DNA of 39,988 nucleotides from Virgibacillus senegalensis (GCF_000821245.2 NZ_LN611424.1:204988-244975); one strand, 5' to 3'; numbered from the stretch's first letter, positions 1-6,917 are shown. Translations and numbers: made by a program. Notes: generated by a model from the letters alone, not told the origin.

Positions 1-290
1 TAGACGTCGATCACACTTTCCTGACAGCAGATTCCGTATTGTTCGACGCGGTGTACGCAGCGGGCGGCGAGGAGAACAAAGCCTTTTATAAACAGGCTGC
101 CTACTTCGTTATGGAAGCATTCTCGCATTATAAAACAATTGGAGCTACCCACGAAGGCAGAAAGCTTCTGGAAGCAAATGGAATGGAAGATAGTCCGGGA
201 GTGGTTTCAGGTAAAGATACAACCGGGTTTGCCGAGCGGCTCCGCCAAGCGACCGCAAAACATCGCCATTGGGACAGAGAGATTTTATAA
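1..290 (+). CDS. katE: Large-subunit catalase, C-terminal end (5' part outside window)
   Basis: An open frame enters from the left edge (codon phase from base 3: DVDHTFLTADSVLFDAVYAA) and stops at TAA 288-290. This is the C-terminal flavodoxin/DJ-1-like extension of large clade II catalases, which decompose hydrogen peroxide in the cytosol. The family-typical ending is visible: a DAVYAAGG strand, an IGATHEG segment, NGMEDSPGVV and the terminal HRHWDREIL. The catalytic haem domain lies upstream, outside the window. The first in-frame TTG (39) is not a start, because the family sequence continues upstream of it. A palindromic terminator follows directly. This copy joins the true upstream gene; two further 3' fragments lie at 2441 and 4856. 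One base (G at 170, C in both other copies) marks it. Confidence 0.9.
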   Translation, partial: DVDHTFLTADSVLFDAVYAAGGEENKAFYKQAAYFVMEAFSHYKTIGATHEGRKLLEANGMEDSPGVVSGKDTTGFAERLRQATAKHRHWDREIL

Positions 291-301
291 GGTGACAGCG
301 A

Positions 302-325
302 CCTGGAGGGGAATTCCCCTCCAGG
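302..325. terminator. Bidirectional terminator between katE and transporter 3' ends
   Basis: Perfect palindrome with 10-bp arms (CCTGGAGGGG / CCCCTCCAGG) around AATT, followed by TTAATTAA. It sits between the catalase stop and the convergent transporter stop. The same hairpin recurs at 2717-2740 and 5120-5143. Confidence 0.75.
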
Positions 326-475
326 TTAATTAATGTTGGACAGCTTTGTTTCTGTTTTTTCTTTTCGTGCGGCGCCGCTGTTCAAACTGTGCAGCACCAT
401 CCCGCCAATGACGAGAAATACCCCCAAAAGGGAGAGCGGGCTGGGCATTGCGGCATGAAGAAAGATTATTTCCCC
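326..475 (-). pseudogene. Truncated 3' end of EmrE-type transporter (unit 1)
   Basis: Encodes the last residues of the transporter that is intact at 5144 (GEIIFLHAAMPSPLSLLGVF to the KLSNIN end). At 475/476 the sequence switches to unrelated DNA, so an apparent 70-aa frame (326-538) starts with residues that do not belong to the family. It contains one membrane helix at most and lacks the other helices. It is a relic carried by the repeat unit and I infer it is non-functional. Confidence 0.8.
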
Positions 476-524
476 TTCCGAACGACATAAAAGTGCTTCG
501 TCTACATTAGAACTTTGAATAGTC

Positions 525-620
525 TTAAATAGCCTCAAAAATGTGACCGATCAATCTGCCTATTCCTCTTACTAACCAAACCACCAACCTTCCGGTCAAC
601 ATGAAAATTTCCGGATCCAT
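525..620 (-). CDS. Possible 31-aa amphipathic peptide (unit 1)
   Basis: A minus-strand ATG (618-620) opens 31 codons ending in TAA (525-527). The product begins MDPEIFMLTGRL and ends GRLIGHIFEAI. It alternates hydrophobic residues with Arg/Gly, as an amphipathic helix would. It is the first reading frame beyond the transporter break point and points toward the truncated transporter. No strong ribosome site is visible upstream, and I recognise no family. It could be the C-terminal remnant of a longer decayed gene. It is the kind of peptide gene that ORF finders skip, so I list it with low confidence. Confidence 0.3.
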   Translation of the reverse strand: MDPEIFMLTGRLVVWLVRGIGRLIGHIFEAI

Positions 621-837
621 GTTAATAATTCCCAGACATCGGATTTCTCAAATTTTCTCCTCAATCATTAACCCCTCCGTGCCCTTTTAAACCTTGGTTA
701 ACTAAAGAATGCTCCAAGCATTAAACGTAATAAGGCTATTTAATTCCGATGGTACTTTTGCTCTAAGGACATGAGCAACAGATTCAAATTGGCTGTACGA
801 AAGGTCTTAGGAAACCTGTCATTATGGTCGATCTTAA

Positions 838-1080
838 GAAGAGTTCAATGACAGGCAACGCTTGTATTTAGGAAGATATTTAAAACTATTGGAGGAGCTT
901 CGGATTGCCCGTAAGCTGAATGAGGTATTTCACCGCTAGATTTATGAGAAACGAAAGTTGTGGGACAAACTGGTTACTACGGAGGATCTCCTTCTAATTT
1001 CAAAGGGTCTATCGCCTATAAAAGCTCTTCCTTACCACTTTGCTTCACCTGTAACGTTGGTATATTCAATGTTCGCATAG
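838..1080 (+). pseudogene. Decayed reading frame of unknown family (unit 1)
   Basis: One frame stays protein-like across a single internal TAG (937-939). Before it reads a helical, charged segment (YLKLLEELRIARKLNEVFHR); after it comes IYEKRKLWDKLVTTEDLLL and then a Pro/Ser-rich end, stopping at TAG 1078-1080. There is no credible start and the flanks are broken in all frames. The composition suggests the remnant of a real, probably helical protein, but I recognise no family. Much of 541-1380 appears to be similar decay, with no intact gene. Confidence 0.35.
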
Positions 1081-1384
1081 TAAGTTGTTTTGCGCTTGTG
1101 TATTGCAATGGATCATTAATAGATTAACAACTAAAGGAAAGTTATCAAACGGATCGCCTCGGGTTCCCTGCGATATTTTGTACCTATTCTCTCGGCCAAG
1201 GTCTTACTAGGAAAACCAGATCATCTTCCGAAATGGGAGGCGGTTCGTTTACATTTCCCTATTATTCTTTTATTTGATTCTCTTCTAGTTCATTCAGGCT
1301 TCAGCAATAAGCACTGTTTTAGCATGTGAATAATGTCGATAATTAGATTTTTGTGGGTTTTATTGGTAAATATGGTAGAAACCG

Positions 1385-1413
1385 TTGACACCTATACCTA
1401 AACTAAATAGTAT
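1385..1413 (+). promoter_or_regulatory. SigA-type promoter of the secreted-protein gene (unit 1)
   Basis: Perfect -35 TTGACA (1385-1390), 17-bp spacer, -10 TAGTAT (1408-1413). It lies about 30 bp before the start codon, with an AGGAGG ribosome site between them. A good -35, correct spacing and a strong RBS suggest substantial expression. Confidence 0.65.
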
Positions 1414-1443
1414 TAAGATAAATTTGAGAGAGGAGGAAAATAT

Positions 1444-1848
1444 ATGAAAAAAATGAAGTTTTTATTTACTTTTGCTATAGTACTGGTTAGCTTAATGGGA
1501 TTTAGTACTATAGAAACCAATGCTGCTCCTACTGCTAATGCATCGATTTCCACTTTTGATGCTGGTGGTGATACGGGGGTAAGAGGAAGTGGTGGATTTA
1601 ATGGAGGAAGAGCAGATGAAGTGGATAAAGTCTATTATAGGTTTCAACTATATAGAAATGGCATAGGTAAAGGTAGCAAATCCGGTTACTCTGATTCCTC
1701 TACTTATTCAGCAAGTATAACCAATTATGAATATTCAAACACCGCAGCATTATGGAAAATGGTTTCTTTCGGAACAGCTTATTATAACTATGGTGGAAAT
1801 GATTCCGATCAAGAAAGTGTTGAAAAGTATGTACGTGCATATCACTAA
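1444..1848 (+). CDS. Secreted 134-aa protein, candidate bacteriocin-like toxin (unit 1)
   Basis: ATG 1444 follows GAGAGGAGGAAAATAT. Residues 1-28 form a classical Sec signal peptide: KKMK basic start, hydrophobic core, and a cut probable after ETNA. The roughly 106-residue mature part has no Cys. It is rich in Gly, Ser, Tyr and Asn, with a GSGGFNGG patch, a DKVYYRFQLYRNG segment and a C-terminal TAYYNYGGND motif. It has its own promoter, and a lipoprotein gene lies downstream beyond a hairpin. I cannot assign a family. The second half distantly recalls the YSATVxN...W...YYNF pattern of lactococcin-972-type bacteriocins, but this is weak. A secreted toxin or other small extracellular protein is the inference; an identical copy exists at 3859. 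Confidence 0.75.
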   Translation: MKKMKFLFTFAIVLVSLMGFSTIETNAAPTANASISTFDAGGDTGVRGSGGFNGGRADEVDKVYYRFQLYRNGIGKGSKSGYSDSSTYSASITNYEYSNTAALWKMVSFGTAYYNYGGNDSDQESVEKYVRAYH

Positions 1849-1853
1849 TCACT

Positions 1854-1902
1854 AACTCTTAAATAAGAAGGTAGCCTAAGGCTACCTTCTTATTTAAGAG
1901 TT
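1854..1902. terminator. 49-bp palindrome after the secreted-protein gene (unit 1)
   Basis: A perfect inverted repeat: two 24-bp arms around a single A. The GC core (GAAGGTAGCC / GGCTACCTTC) is flanked by AAATAA on the left and TTATTT on the right, as in a bidirectional intrinsic terminator. It starts 5 bp after the secreted-protein stop and separates it from the lipoprotein gene. Confidence 0.7.
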
Positions 1903-1959
1903 AAATGACAAGGATATCTTAAGTTCTTAATAAAATCGATATACGAGGTGAATAGATAG

Positions 1960-2421
1960 ATGAAAAAATTAGTGTTCATTTTACTAATACTTTTTTATGT
2001 TACGGGTTGTTCCGCCAATTCAATGGAAGTATCAGAAGAAAAAGATGTAGATACCAACGAGATAGATTTTGATATTTATATGTCGATACTAAAAAACGAG
2101 GTAAAATCTGATTTTGAATTAACTAATAATATGAGTTTGAAAGGATATAGTACATTTTTGTATGATGAACTAGAATACGATGAGAAAAGTTTTAATATTT
2201 TATTTGAAGATGGGGAAGAAGGGGATGTAATACCGGTTGCATTTATCGATGGTAATAAGGGGATTTTGGTAAGAAAAAAGTATTATGGTGATAACCAGGT
2301 ATATAATATAAACTTTAATATTAAAAATGATAAGTGGGAAATAATAGATGATGAGATTGTAAAAAGTGACTTGGTGATCACAGAAGATTACTTATTAGCA
2401 CTATATGAAAAGGATTTATAA
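1960..2421 (+). CDS. 153-aa lipoprotein, candidate immunity protein (unit 1)
   Basis: ATG 1960 is preceded by GAGGTGAATAGATAG. The N-terminus is a type II signal peptide ending in the lipobox FYVTGC (Cys17), so the mature protein should be anchored to the outer face of the membrane. The mature part is strongly acidic (EVSEEKDVDTNE, EDGEEGD), with a beta-rich centre (GNKGILVRKKYYGDN) and no recognisable domain. It lies 111 bp after the secreted protein, with the palindromic hairpin between them, so it may depend on readthrough or a weak own promoter. Surface lipoproteins beside secreted peptides often act as immunity factors, and that is my inference here. Base composition is far more AT-rich than in the surrounding housekeeping genes. 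Confidence 0.75.
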   Translation: MKKLVFILLILFYVTGCSANSMEVSEEKDVDTNEIDFDIYMSILKNEVKSDFELTNNMSLKGYSTFLYDELEYDEKSFNILFEDGEEGDVIPVAFIDGNKGILVRKKYYGDNQVYNINFNIKNDKWEIIDDEIVKSDLVITEDYLLALYEKDL

Positions 2422-2440
2422 AAGATAAGTTGCATTTTTA

Positions 2441-2705
2441 AGCAGATTCCGTATTGTTCGACGCGGTGTACGCAGCGGGCGGCGAGGAGAACAAAGCCTT
2501 TTATAAACAGGCTGCCTACTTCGTTATGGAAGCATTCTCGCATTATAAAACAATTGGAGCTACCCACGAAGGCAGAAAGCTTCTCGAAGCAAATGGAATG
2601 GAAGATAGTCCGGGAGTGGTTTCAGGTAAAGATACAACCGGGTTTGCCGAGCGGCTCCGCCAAGCGACCGCAAAACATCGCCATTGGGACAGAGAGATTT
2701 TATAA
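2441..2705 (+). pseudogene. katE 3'-end fragment (between units)
   Basis: Copy of the last roughly 265 bp of the catalase gene, beginning abruptly after the lipoprotein region (TTTTTA joined to AGCAGATTCC). It lacks the catalytic domain and any start signal. The reading frame still matches the first copy to its end. Confidence 0.85.
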
Positions 2706-2716
2706 GGTGACAGCGA

Positions 2717-2740
2717 CCTGGAGGGGAATTCCCCTCCAGG
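2717..2740. terminator. Terminator copy in unit 2
   Basis: Same CCTGGAGGGG-AATT-CCCCTCCAGG palindrome as at 302-325. Confidence 0.65.
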
Positions 2741-2890
2741 TTAATTAATGTTGGACAGCTTTGTTTCTGTTTTTTCTTTTCGTGCGGCGCCGCTGTTCAA
2801 ACTGTGCAGCACCATCCCGCCAATGACGAGAAATACCCCCAAAAGGGAGAGCGGGCTGGGCATTGCGGCATGAAGAAAGATTATTTCCCC
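2741..2890 (-). pseudogene. Truncated 3' end of EmrE-type transporter (unit 2)
   Basis: Second copy of the relic at 326-475, with the same break point (2890/2891) and the same differences from the intact gene at 5144. Confidence 0.8.
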
Positions 2891-2939
2891 TTCCGAACGA
2901 CATAAAAGTGCTTCGTCTACATTAGAACTTTGAATAGTC

Positions 2940-3035
2940 TTAAATAGCCTCAAAAATGTGACCGATCAATCTGCCTATTCCTCTTACTAACCAAACCACC
3001 AACCTTCCGGTCAACATGAAAATTTCCGGATCCAT
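2940..3035 (-). CDS. Possible 31-aa amphipathic peptide (unit 2)
   Basis: Identical second copy of the 31-codon frame at 525-620. Whether it is translated is unknown. Confidence 0.3.
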   Translation of the reverse strand: MDPEIFMLTGRLVVWLVRGIGRLIGHIFEAI

Positions 3036-3252
3036 GTTAATAATTCCCAGACATCGGATTTCTCAAATTTTCTCCTCAATCATTAACCCCTCCGTGCCCT
3101 TTTAAACCTTGGTTAACTAAAGAATGCTCCAAGCATTAAACGTAATAAGGCTATTTAATTCCGATGGTACTTTTGCTCTAAGGACATGAGCAACAGATTC
3201 AAATTGGCTGTACGAAAGGTCTTAGGAAACCTGTCATTATGGTCGATCTTAA

Positions 3253-3495
3253 GAAGAGTTCAATGACAGGCAACGCTTGTATTTAGGAAGATATTTAAAA
3301 CTATTGGAGGAGCTTCGGATTGCCCGTAAGCTGAATGAGGTATTTCACCGCTAGATTTATGAGAAACGAAAGTTGTGGGACAAACTGGTTACTACGGAGG
3401 ATCTCCTTCTAATTTCAAAGGGTCTATCGCCTATAAAAGCTCTTCCTTACCACTTTGCTTCACCTGTAACGTTGGTATATTCAATGTTCGCATAG
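3253..3495 (+). pseudogene. Decayed reading frame of unknown family (unit 2)
   Basis: Second copy of the frame at 838-1080, with the same internal TAG (3352-3354). The decay therefore predates the duplication. Confidence 0.35.
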
Positions 3496-3799
3496 TAAGT
3501 TGTTTTGCGCTTGTGTATTGCAATGGATCATTAATAGATTAACAACTAAAGGAAAGTTATCAAACGGATCGCCTCGGGTTCCCTGCGATATTTTGTACCT
3601 ATTCTCTCGGCCAAGGTCTTACTAGGAAAACCAGATCATCTTCCGAAATGGGAGGCGGTTCGTTTACATTTCCCTATTATTCTTTTATTTGATTCTCTTC
3701 TAGTTCATTCAGGCTTCAGCAATAAGCACTGTTTTAGCATGTGAATAATGTCGATAATTAGATTTTTGTGGGTTTTATTGGTAAATATGGTAGAAACCG

Positions 3800-3828
3800 T
3801 TGACACCTATACCTAAACTAAATAGTAT
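3800..3828 (+). promoter_or_regulatory. SigA-type promoter of the secreted-protein gene (unit 2)
   Basis: Identical copy of the TTGACA-17-TAGTAT promoter at 1385-1413. Confidence 0.65.
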
Positions 3829-3858
3829 TAAGATAAATTTGAGAGAGGAGGAAAATAT

Positions 3859-4263
3859 ATGAAAAAAATGAAGTTTTTATTTACTTTTGCTATAGTACTG
3901 GTTAGCTTAATGGGATTTAGTACTATAGAAACCAATGCTGCTCCTACTGCTAATGCATCGATTTCCACTTTTGATGCTGGTGGTGATACGGGGGTAAGAG
4001 GAAGTGGTGGATTTAATGGAGGAAGAGCAGATGAAGTGGATAAAGTCTATTATAGGTTTCAACTATATAGAAATGGCATAGGTAAAGGTAGCAAATCCGG
4101 TTACTCTGATTCCTCTACTTATTCAGCAAGTATAACCAATTATGAATATTCAAACACCGCAGCATTATGGAAAATGGTTTCTTTCGGAACAGCTTATTAT
4201 AACTATGGTGGAAATGATTCCGATCAAGAAAGTGTTGAAAAGTATGTACGTGCATATCACTAA
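3859..4263 (+). CDS. Secreted 134-aa protein, candidate bacteriocin-like toxin (unit 2)
   Basis: Protein identical to the product of 1444-1848, with the same promoter, ribosome site and downstream hairpin. The signal peptide and mature part are intact, so both copies look expressible. The doubling should raise dosage. The identity of the two copies points to very recent amplification. Function is not recognised. Confidence 0.75.
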   Translation: MKKMKFLFTFAIVLVSLMGFSTIETNAAPTANASISTFDAGGDTGVRGSGGFNGGRADEVDKVYYRFQLYRNGIGKGSKSGYSDSSTYSASITNYEYSNTAALWKMVSFGTAYYNYGGNDSDQESVEKYVRAYH

Positions 4264-4268
4264 TCACT

Positions 4269-4317
4269 AACTCTTAAATAAGAAGGTAGCCTAAGGCTAC
4301 CTTCTTATTTAAGAGTT
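4269..4317. terminator. 49-bp palindrome after the secreted-protein gene (unit 2)
   Basis: Identical copy of the perfect 24-1-24 inverted repeat at 1854-1902. Confidence 0.7.
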
Positions 4318-4374
4318 AAATGACAAGGATATCTTAAGTTCTTAATAAAATCGATATACGAGGTGAATAGATAG

Positions 4375-4836
4375 ATGAAAAAATTAGTGTTCATTTTACT
4401 AATACTTTTTTATGTTACGGGTTGTTCCGCCAATTCAATGGAAGTATCAGAAGAAAAAGATGTAGATACCAACGAGATAGATTTTGATATTTATATGTCG
4501 ATACTAAAAAACGAGGTAAAATCTGATTTTGAATTAACTAATAATATGAGTTTGAAAGGATATAGTACATTTTTGTATGATGAACTAGAATACGATGAGA
4601 AAAGTTTTAATATTTTATTTGAAGATGGGGAAGAAGGGGATGTAATACCGGTTGCATTTATCGATGGTAATAAGGGGATTTTGGTAAGAAAAAAGTATTA
4701 TGGTGATAACCAGGTATATAATATAAACTTTAATATTAAAAATGATAAGTGGGAAATAATAGATGATGAGATTGTAAAAAGTGACTTGGTGATCACAGAA
4801 GATTACTTATTAGCACTATATGAAAAGGATTTATAA
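4375..4836 (+). CDS. 153-aa lipoprotein, candidate immunity protein (unit 2)
   Basis: Protein identical to the product of 1960-2421, with an intact lipobox (VTGC) and ribosome site. It ends 19 bp before the third katE fragment. The same inference applies: a surface lipoprotein possibly paired with the secreted protein upstream. Confidence 0.75.
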   Translation: MKKLVFILLILFYVTGCSANSMEVSEEKDVDTNEIDFDIYMSILKNEVKSDFELTNNMSLKGYSTFLYDELEYDEKSFNILFEDGEEGDVIPVAFIDGNKGILVRKKYYGDNQVYNINFNIKNDKWEIIDDEIVKSDLVITEDYLLALYEKDL

Positions 4837-4855
4837 AAGATAAGTTGCATTTTTA

Positions 4856-5107
4856 AGCAGATTCCGTATTGTTCGACGCGGTGTACGCAGCGGGCGGCGA
4901 GGAGAACAAAGCCTTTTATAAACAGGCTGCCTACTTCGTTATGGAAGCATTCTCGCATTATAAAACAATTGGAGCTACCCACGAAGGCAGAAAGCTTCTC
5001 GAAGCAAATGGAATGGAAGATAGTCCGGGAGTGGTACAACCGGGTTTGCCGAGCGGCTCCGCCAAGCGACCGCAAAACATCGCCATTGGGACAGAGAGAT
5101 TTTATAA
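4856..5107 (+). pseudogene. katE 3'-end fragment with 13-bp deletion (right boundary)
   Basis: Third copy of the catalase tail. A 13-bp deletion after GTGGT (about 5035) shifts the frame, so the HRHWDREIL ending is lost and the frame runs on to 5147. The original stop is at 5105-5107 but out of frame. Its flanking transporter is intact, so this is the side where the chromosome resumes. Confidence 0.85.
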
Positions 5108-5119
5108 GGCTGACAGCGA

Positions 5120-5143
5120 CCTGGAGGGGAATTCCCCTCCAGG
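5120..5143. terminator. Terminator of the intact transporter gene
   Basis: Third copy of the 10-bp-arm palindrome, directly abutting the transporter stop codon (5144-5146) on the minus strand. Confidence 0.7.
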
Positions 5144-6100
5144 TTAATTAATGTTGGACAGCTTTGTTTCTGTTTTTTCTTTTCGTGGGGCGCCGCTGTT
5201 CAAACTGTGCAGCACCATCCCGCCAATGACGAGAAATACCCCCAAAAGGGAGAGCGGACTCGGCATTGCGGCATGAAGGAAGATTATTTCCCCGATCAAG
5301 GCAAAAACCACTTCTCCTGACTGGGTAGCCTCGACACCAGCCAATTTTTGCGTATCGTGCTTAACAAGGTTGGTAGCATAGAAGAACAATCCGGTTGCAA
5401 TCACGCCGGAAGAGACAGCGACAATAAATGTCTGCCCAAGCTGGCTGGAAGAGGGAGCGCCATGTGCGATCGCACCATATACGGACAAAATCAGCCAAAA
5501 CGGCATACTGGCGATGGTCATGCCGAGAATGCGTTGAAAGGTATGGAGGTCACTTCCTACGATTTGCATCATTTTCCGATTTCCTAAAGGATAACTAAAG
5601 GCGGAAATAATTAACGGGATCGTACATAACCAAATACTTGCCAGCGGTACAGATGAAGCATGCTCCATCTGCATGAGGATGACGCCACCTAAAATGATGG
5701 CGGAAATAAACACGCTTTTTAAAGGGATTGATTGTTTTAATTCCTGTTCTTTATTAAGGAATGGGACGAGCAGGGAGCCTGCAATGATCGTCAGTTGAAA
5801 AGTCGCGGCAACGAGCCAGCCCGGACCGTAAACGGTGGCAAAGGCGATTGGTGCATAAAACAAGCCAAATCCGACAGAGCTCCAAACAACCCAGGAAATG
5901 GGATGATTTTTTAAGTGTATCAGCACTGGCTTGATTTTTCTTTGGAAACCAACGATGGCAAGCAGTATGGGCAGCATAAAGAAAAAACGCAAAGAAGCGC
6001 TCCACACCCAGCTACCACCTTCCAGCTCCATCGACCGGTTCAGGATAAAGGTAACAGAAAAAAATAAAGCAGCTAAAAGTCCGATCATCAACACCCGCAT
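5144..6100 (-). CDS. EmrE-type drug/metabolite transporter (DMT superfamily)
   Basis: A 318-aa polytopic membrane protein with about ten helices in two repeats, of the multidrug resistance efflux transporter (EmrE, PF13536) branch of the DMT superfamily. Visible family features are the N-terminal helix with FILNRSMELEGG, a GLFYAPIAFATVYGPGW segment, and a C-terminal repeat with GVEATQSGEVVFALIGEIIF. The ATG at 6098-6100 is chosen because GGAGG lies 8 nt upstream. The longer frame to 6163 has no RBS and adds a non-membrane tail. The substrate is unknown; export of a small molecule is the family role. It converges on katE. Its 3' end is the segment copied into the tandem units. Confidence 0.85.
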   Translation of the reverse strand: MRVLMIGLLAALFFSVTFILNRSMELEGGSWVWSASLRFFFMLPILLAIVGFQRKIKPVLIHLKNHPISWVVWSSVGFGLFYAPIAFATVYGPGWLVAATFQLTIIAGSLLVPFLNKEQELKQSIPLKSVFISAIILGGVILMQMEHASSVPLASIWLCTIPLIISAFSYPLGNRKMMQIVGSDLHTFQRILGMTIASMPFWLILSVYGAIAHGAPSSSQLGQTFIVAVSSGVIATGLFFYATNLVKHDTQKLAGVEATQSGEVVFALIGEIIFLHAAMPSPLSLLGVFLVIGGMVLHSLNSGAPRKEKTETKLSNIN

Positions 6101-6315
6101 GTACATAACCTCCAGTATTTCATTGGATATGCGAACCATTTTACTATAGTTTCGGGTATCCATGTTACTTTCTTTTCACCTATATAGAAGGGGAATGAAA
6201 ATAATCATCGCACTGACGTTTGCACGAGCTTCTGCTTCCGAAAGTCGAAAGGTTTCCTGTAAACAACTGATTTTGTACACTGAGAGAAGACGTGTAAGCA
6301 GGAAAGGATGGTATC

Positions 6316-6864
6316 GTGGAAAAAGGAGTACAGCCAAACTATTTGGAAGTCGTCGAAATCAAAGAGGTCGGAGAGGGAATGCGAGTATGCATTGATTTTA
6401 TCGATGCACTAAAGCTGGACGAAGGACTGTACATCGGCAATACTGGTCATGGCTATTTGAAGGTTCTTTCCGAAAACAGGCAGTCGGAAGGGTATCCTCC
6501 ACGTCCGTTTCGGATCAATGGTGGGGGATTTCATCAGTATGTATACCAGGAAGATGCCAGTAAGTATTTACAGGAAATAGAGTCTGGAGAAGCACTGACT
6601 GTTAGCAGCCGTCAAGAGAACCGGGCCATATCGATCGGCCGCGTGAAAATAGAAAAACGTCCGCTTCTGCGTATTACTTGCCAGCGTGATGGAATGATTG
6701 TATCTGCTACCTTGCAGTCCTCCACCAGTGTTTATGTGGAGGAAGCCGAAAAAGGTGTGGTTTCGGTTAGGAATCTGAAGACGGGAGACAGAATTGCCGG
6801 AAAAATAGATCAGCCGGGAAGACACCTGGGGAAAAAAATCGACGAATTCATAGAGGAACGGTAA
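6316..6864 (+). CDS. Stand-alone C-terminal half of 3-dehydroquinate synthase II
   Basis: A GTG start at 6316 follows AGGAAAGGATGG. The 182-aa product matches only the C-terminal half of the archaeal-type 3-dehydroquinate synthase II family (PF01959, normally about 330-380 aa). Matching segments are GMRVCIDFIDALK, YPPRPFRINGGGFHQYV, ISIGRVKIEKRPLL, LKTGDRI, and the closing GRHLGKKIDEFIEER. The full enzymes convert an ADTH intermediate to dehydroquinate using NAD. The N-terminal half is absent and no remnant of it is visible upstream (6101-6315). It therefore probably does something else, or works with a separate partner. It lies 53 bp before manR on the same strand and may be cotranscribed with it. 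Confidence 0.8.
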   Translation: MEKGVQPNYLEVVEIKEVGEGMRVCIDFIDALKLDEGLYIGNTGHGYLKVLSENRQSEGYPPRPFRINGGGFHQYVYQEDASKYLQEIESGEALTVSSRQENRAISIGRVKIEKRPLLRITCQRDGMIVSATLQSSTSVYVEEAEKGVVSVRNLKTGDRIAGKIDQPGRHLGKKIDEFIEER

Positions 6865-6917
6865 TATGGGCAATAGAAGAGAAAAGGATAAATAGCTATT
6901 CCGTTTAAGGATACGTT

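Larger units (their letters stand above)
26..2440 (+). repeat. Tandem unit 1 of 2,415 bp
   Basis: Bases 26-2440 recur as 2441-4855 with an exact offset of 2,415. The only difference I noticed is G170 versus C2585. The unit has two parts: a 450-bp segment matching the chromosomal katE/transporter convergent 3' ends (26-475), and 1,965 bp of foreign, AT-rich cargo (476-2440). Cargo order is a truncated transporter 3' end, a 31-codon ORF, a decayed frame, a secreted protein gene, a hairpin and a lipoprotein gene. The junction at 2440/2441 joins the end of the lipoprotein region to the katE fragment at AGCAG. No transposase, recombinase or short terminal inverted repeat was seen. Confidence 0.95.
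2441..4855 (+). repeat. Tandem unit 2 of 2,415 bp
   Basis: Head-to-tail copy of 26-2440. The encoded proteins are identical to those of unit 1, which implies very recent duplication or ongoing homogenisation. It starts inside a katE fragment rather than a complete gene. All element features therefore occur twice. Confidence 0.95.
4856..5293 (+). repeat. Partial third copy: katE/transporter 3'-end segment
   Basis: Matches 26-475 but is 438 bp long: 13 bp are missing inside the katE fragment after GTGGT (5035), and one extra C lies at about 5110. Several transporter-end substitutions separate it from copies 1 and 2, for example GTGGGGCG here against GTGCGGCG there. Homology ends at 5293, where this copy continues into the intact transporter and units 1 and 2 switch to foreign sequence (476, 2891). 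It is the right-hand boundary of the inserted array. Confidence 0.9.

Noticed and set aside
139-333. 64-aa frame starting MELPTKAES (also at 2554 and 4969)
   Set aside because: It lies in another frame of the katE tail, has no RBS and is a shadow of the catalase reading frame.
326-538. 70-aa protein starting MRLFKTIQSS
   Set aside because: The first residues come from foreign DNA fused to the broken transporter end. There is no RBS, so it is treated as a pseudogene fragment.
1444-1848. Firm lactococcin-972 bacteriocin call
   Set aside because: Likeness is limited to a few aromatic and Tyr/Asn positions near the C-terminus, and the typical immunity ABC genes are absent. Kept as inference only.
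26-4855. Tandem duplication as a pure assembly error
   Set aside because: Cannot be excluded, but the third boundary copy carries independent changes (13-bp deletion, extra C, transporter substitutions) and a clean switch into unique DNA. That supports at least one real inserted unit.
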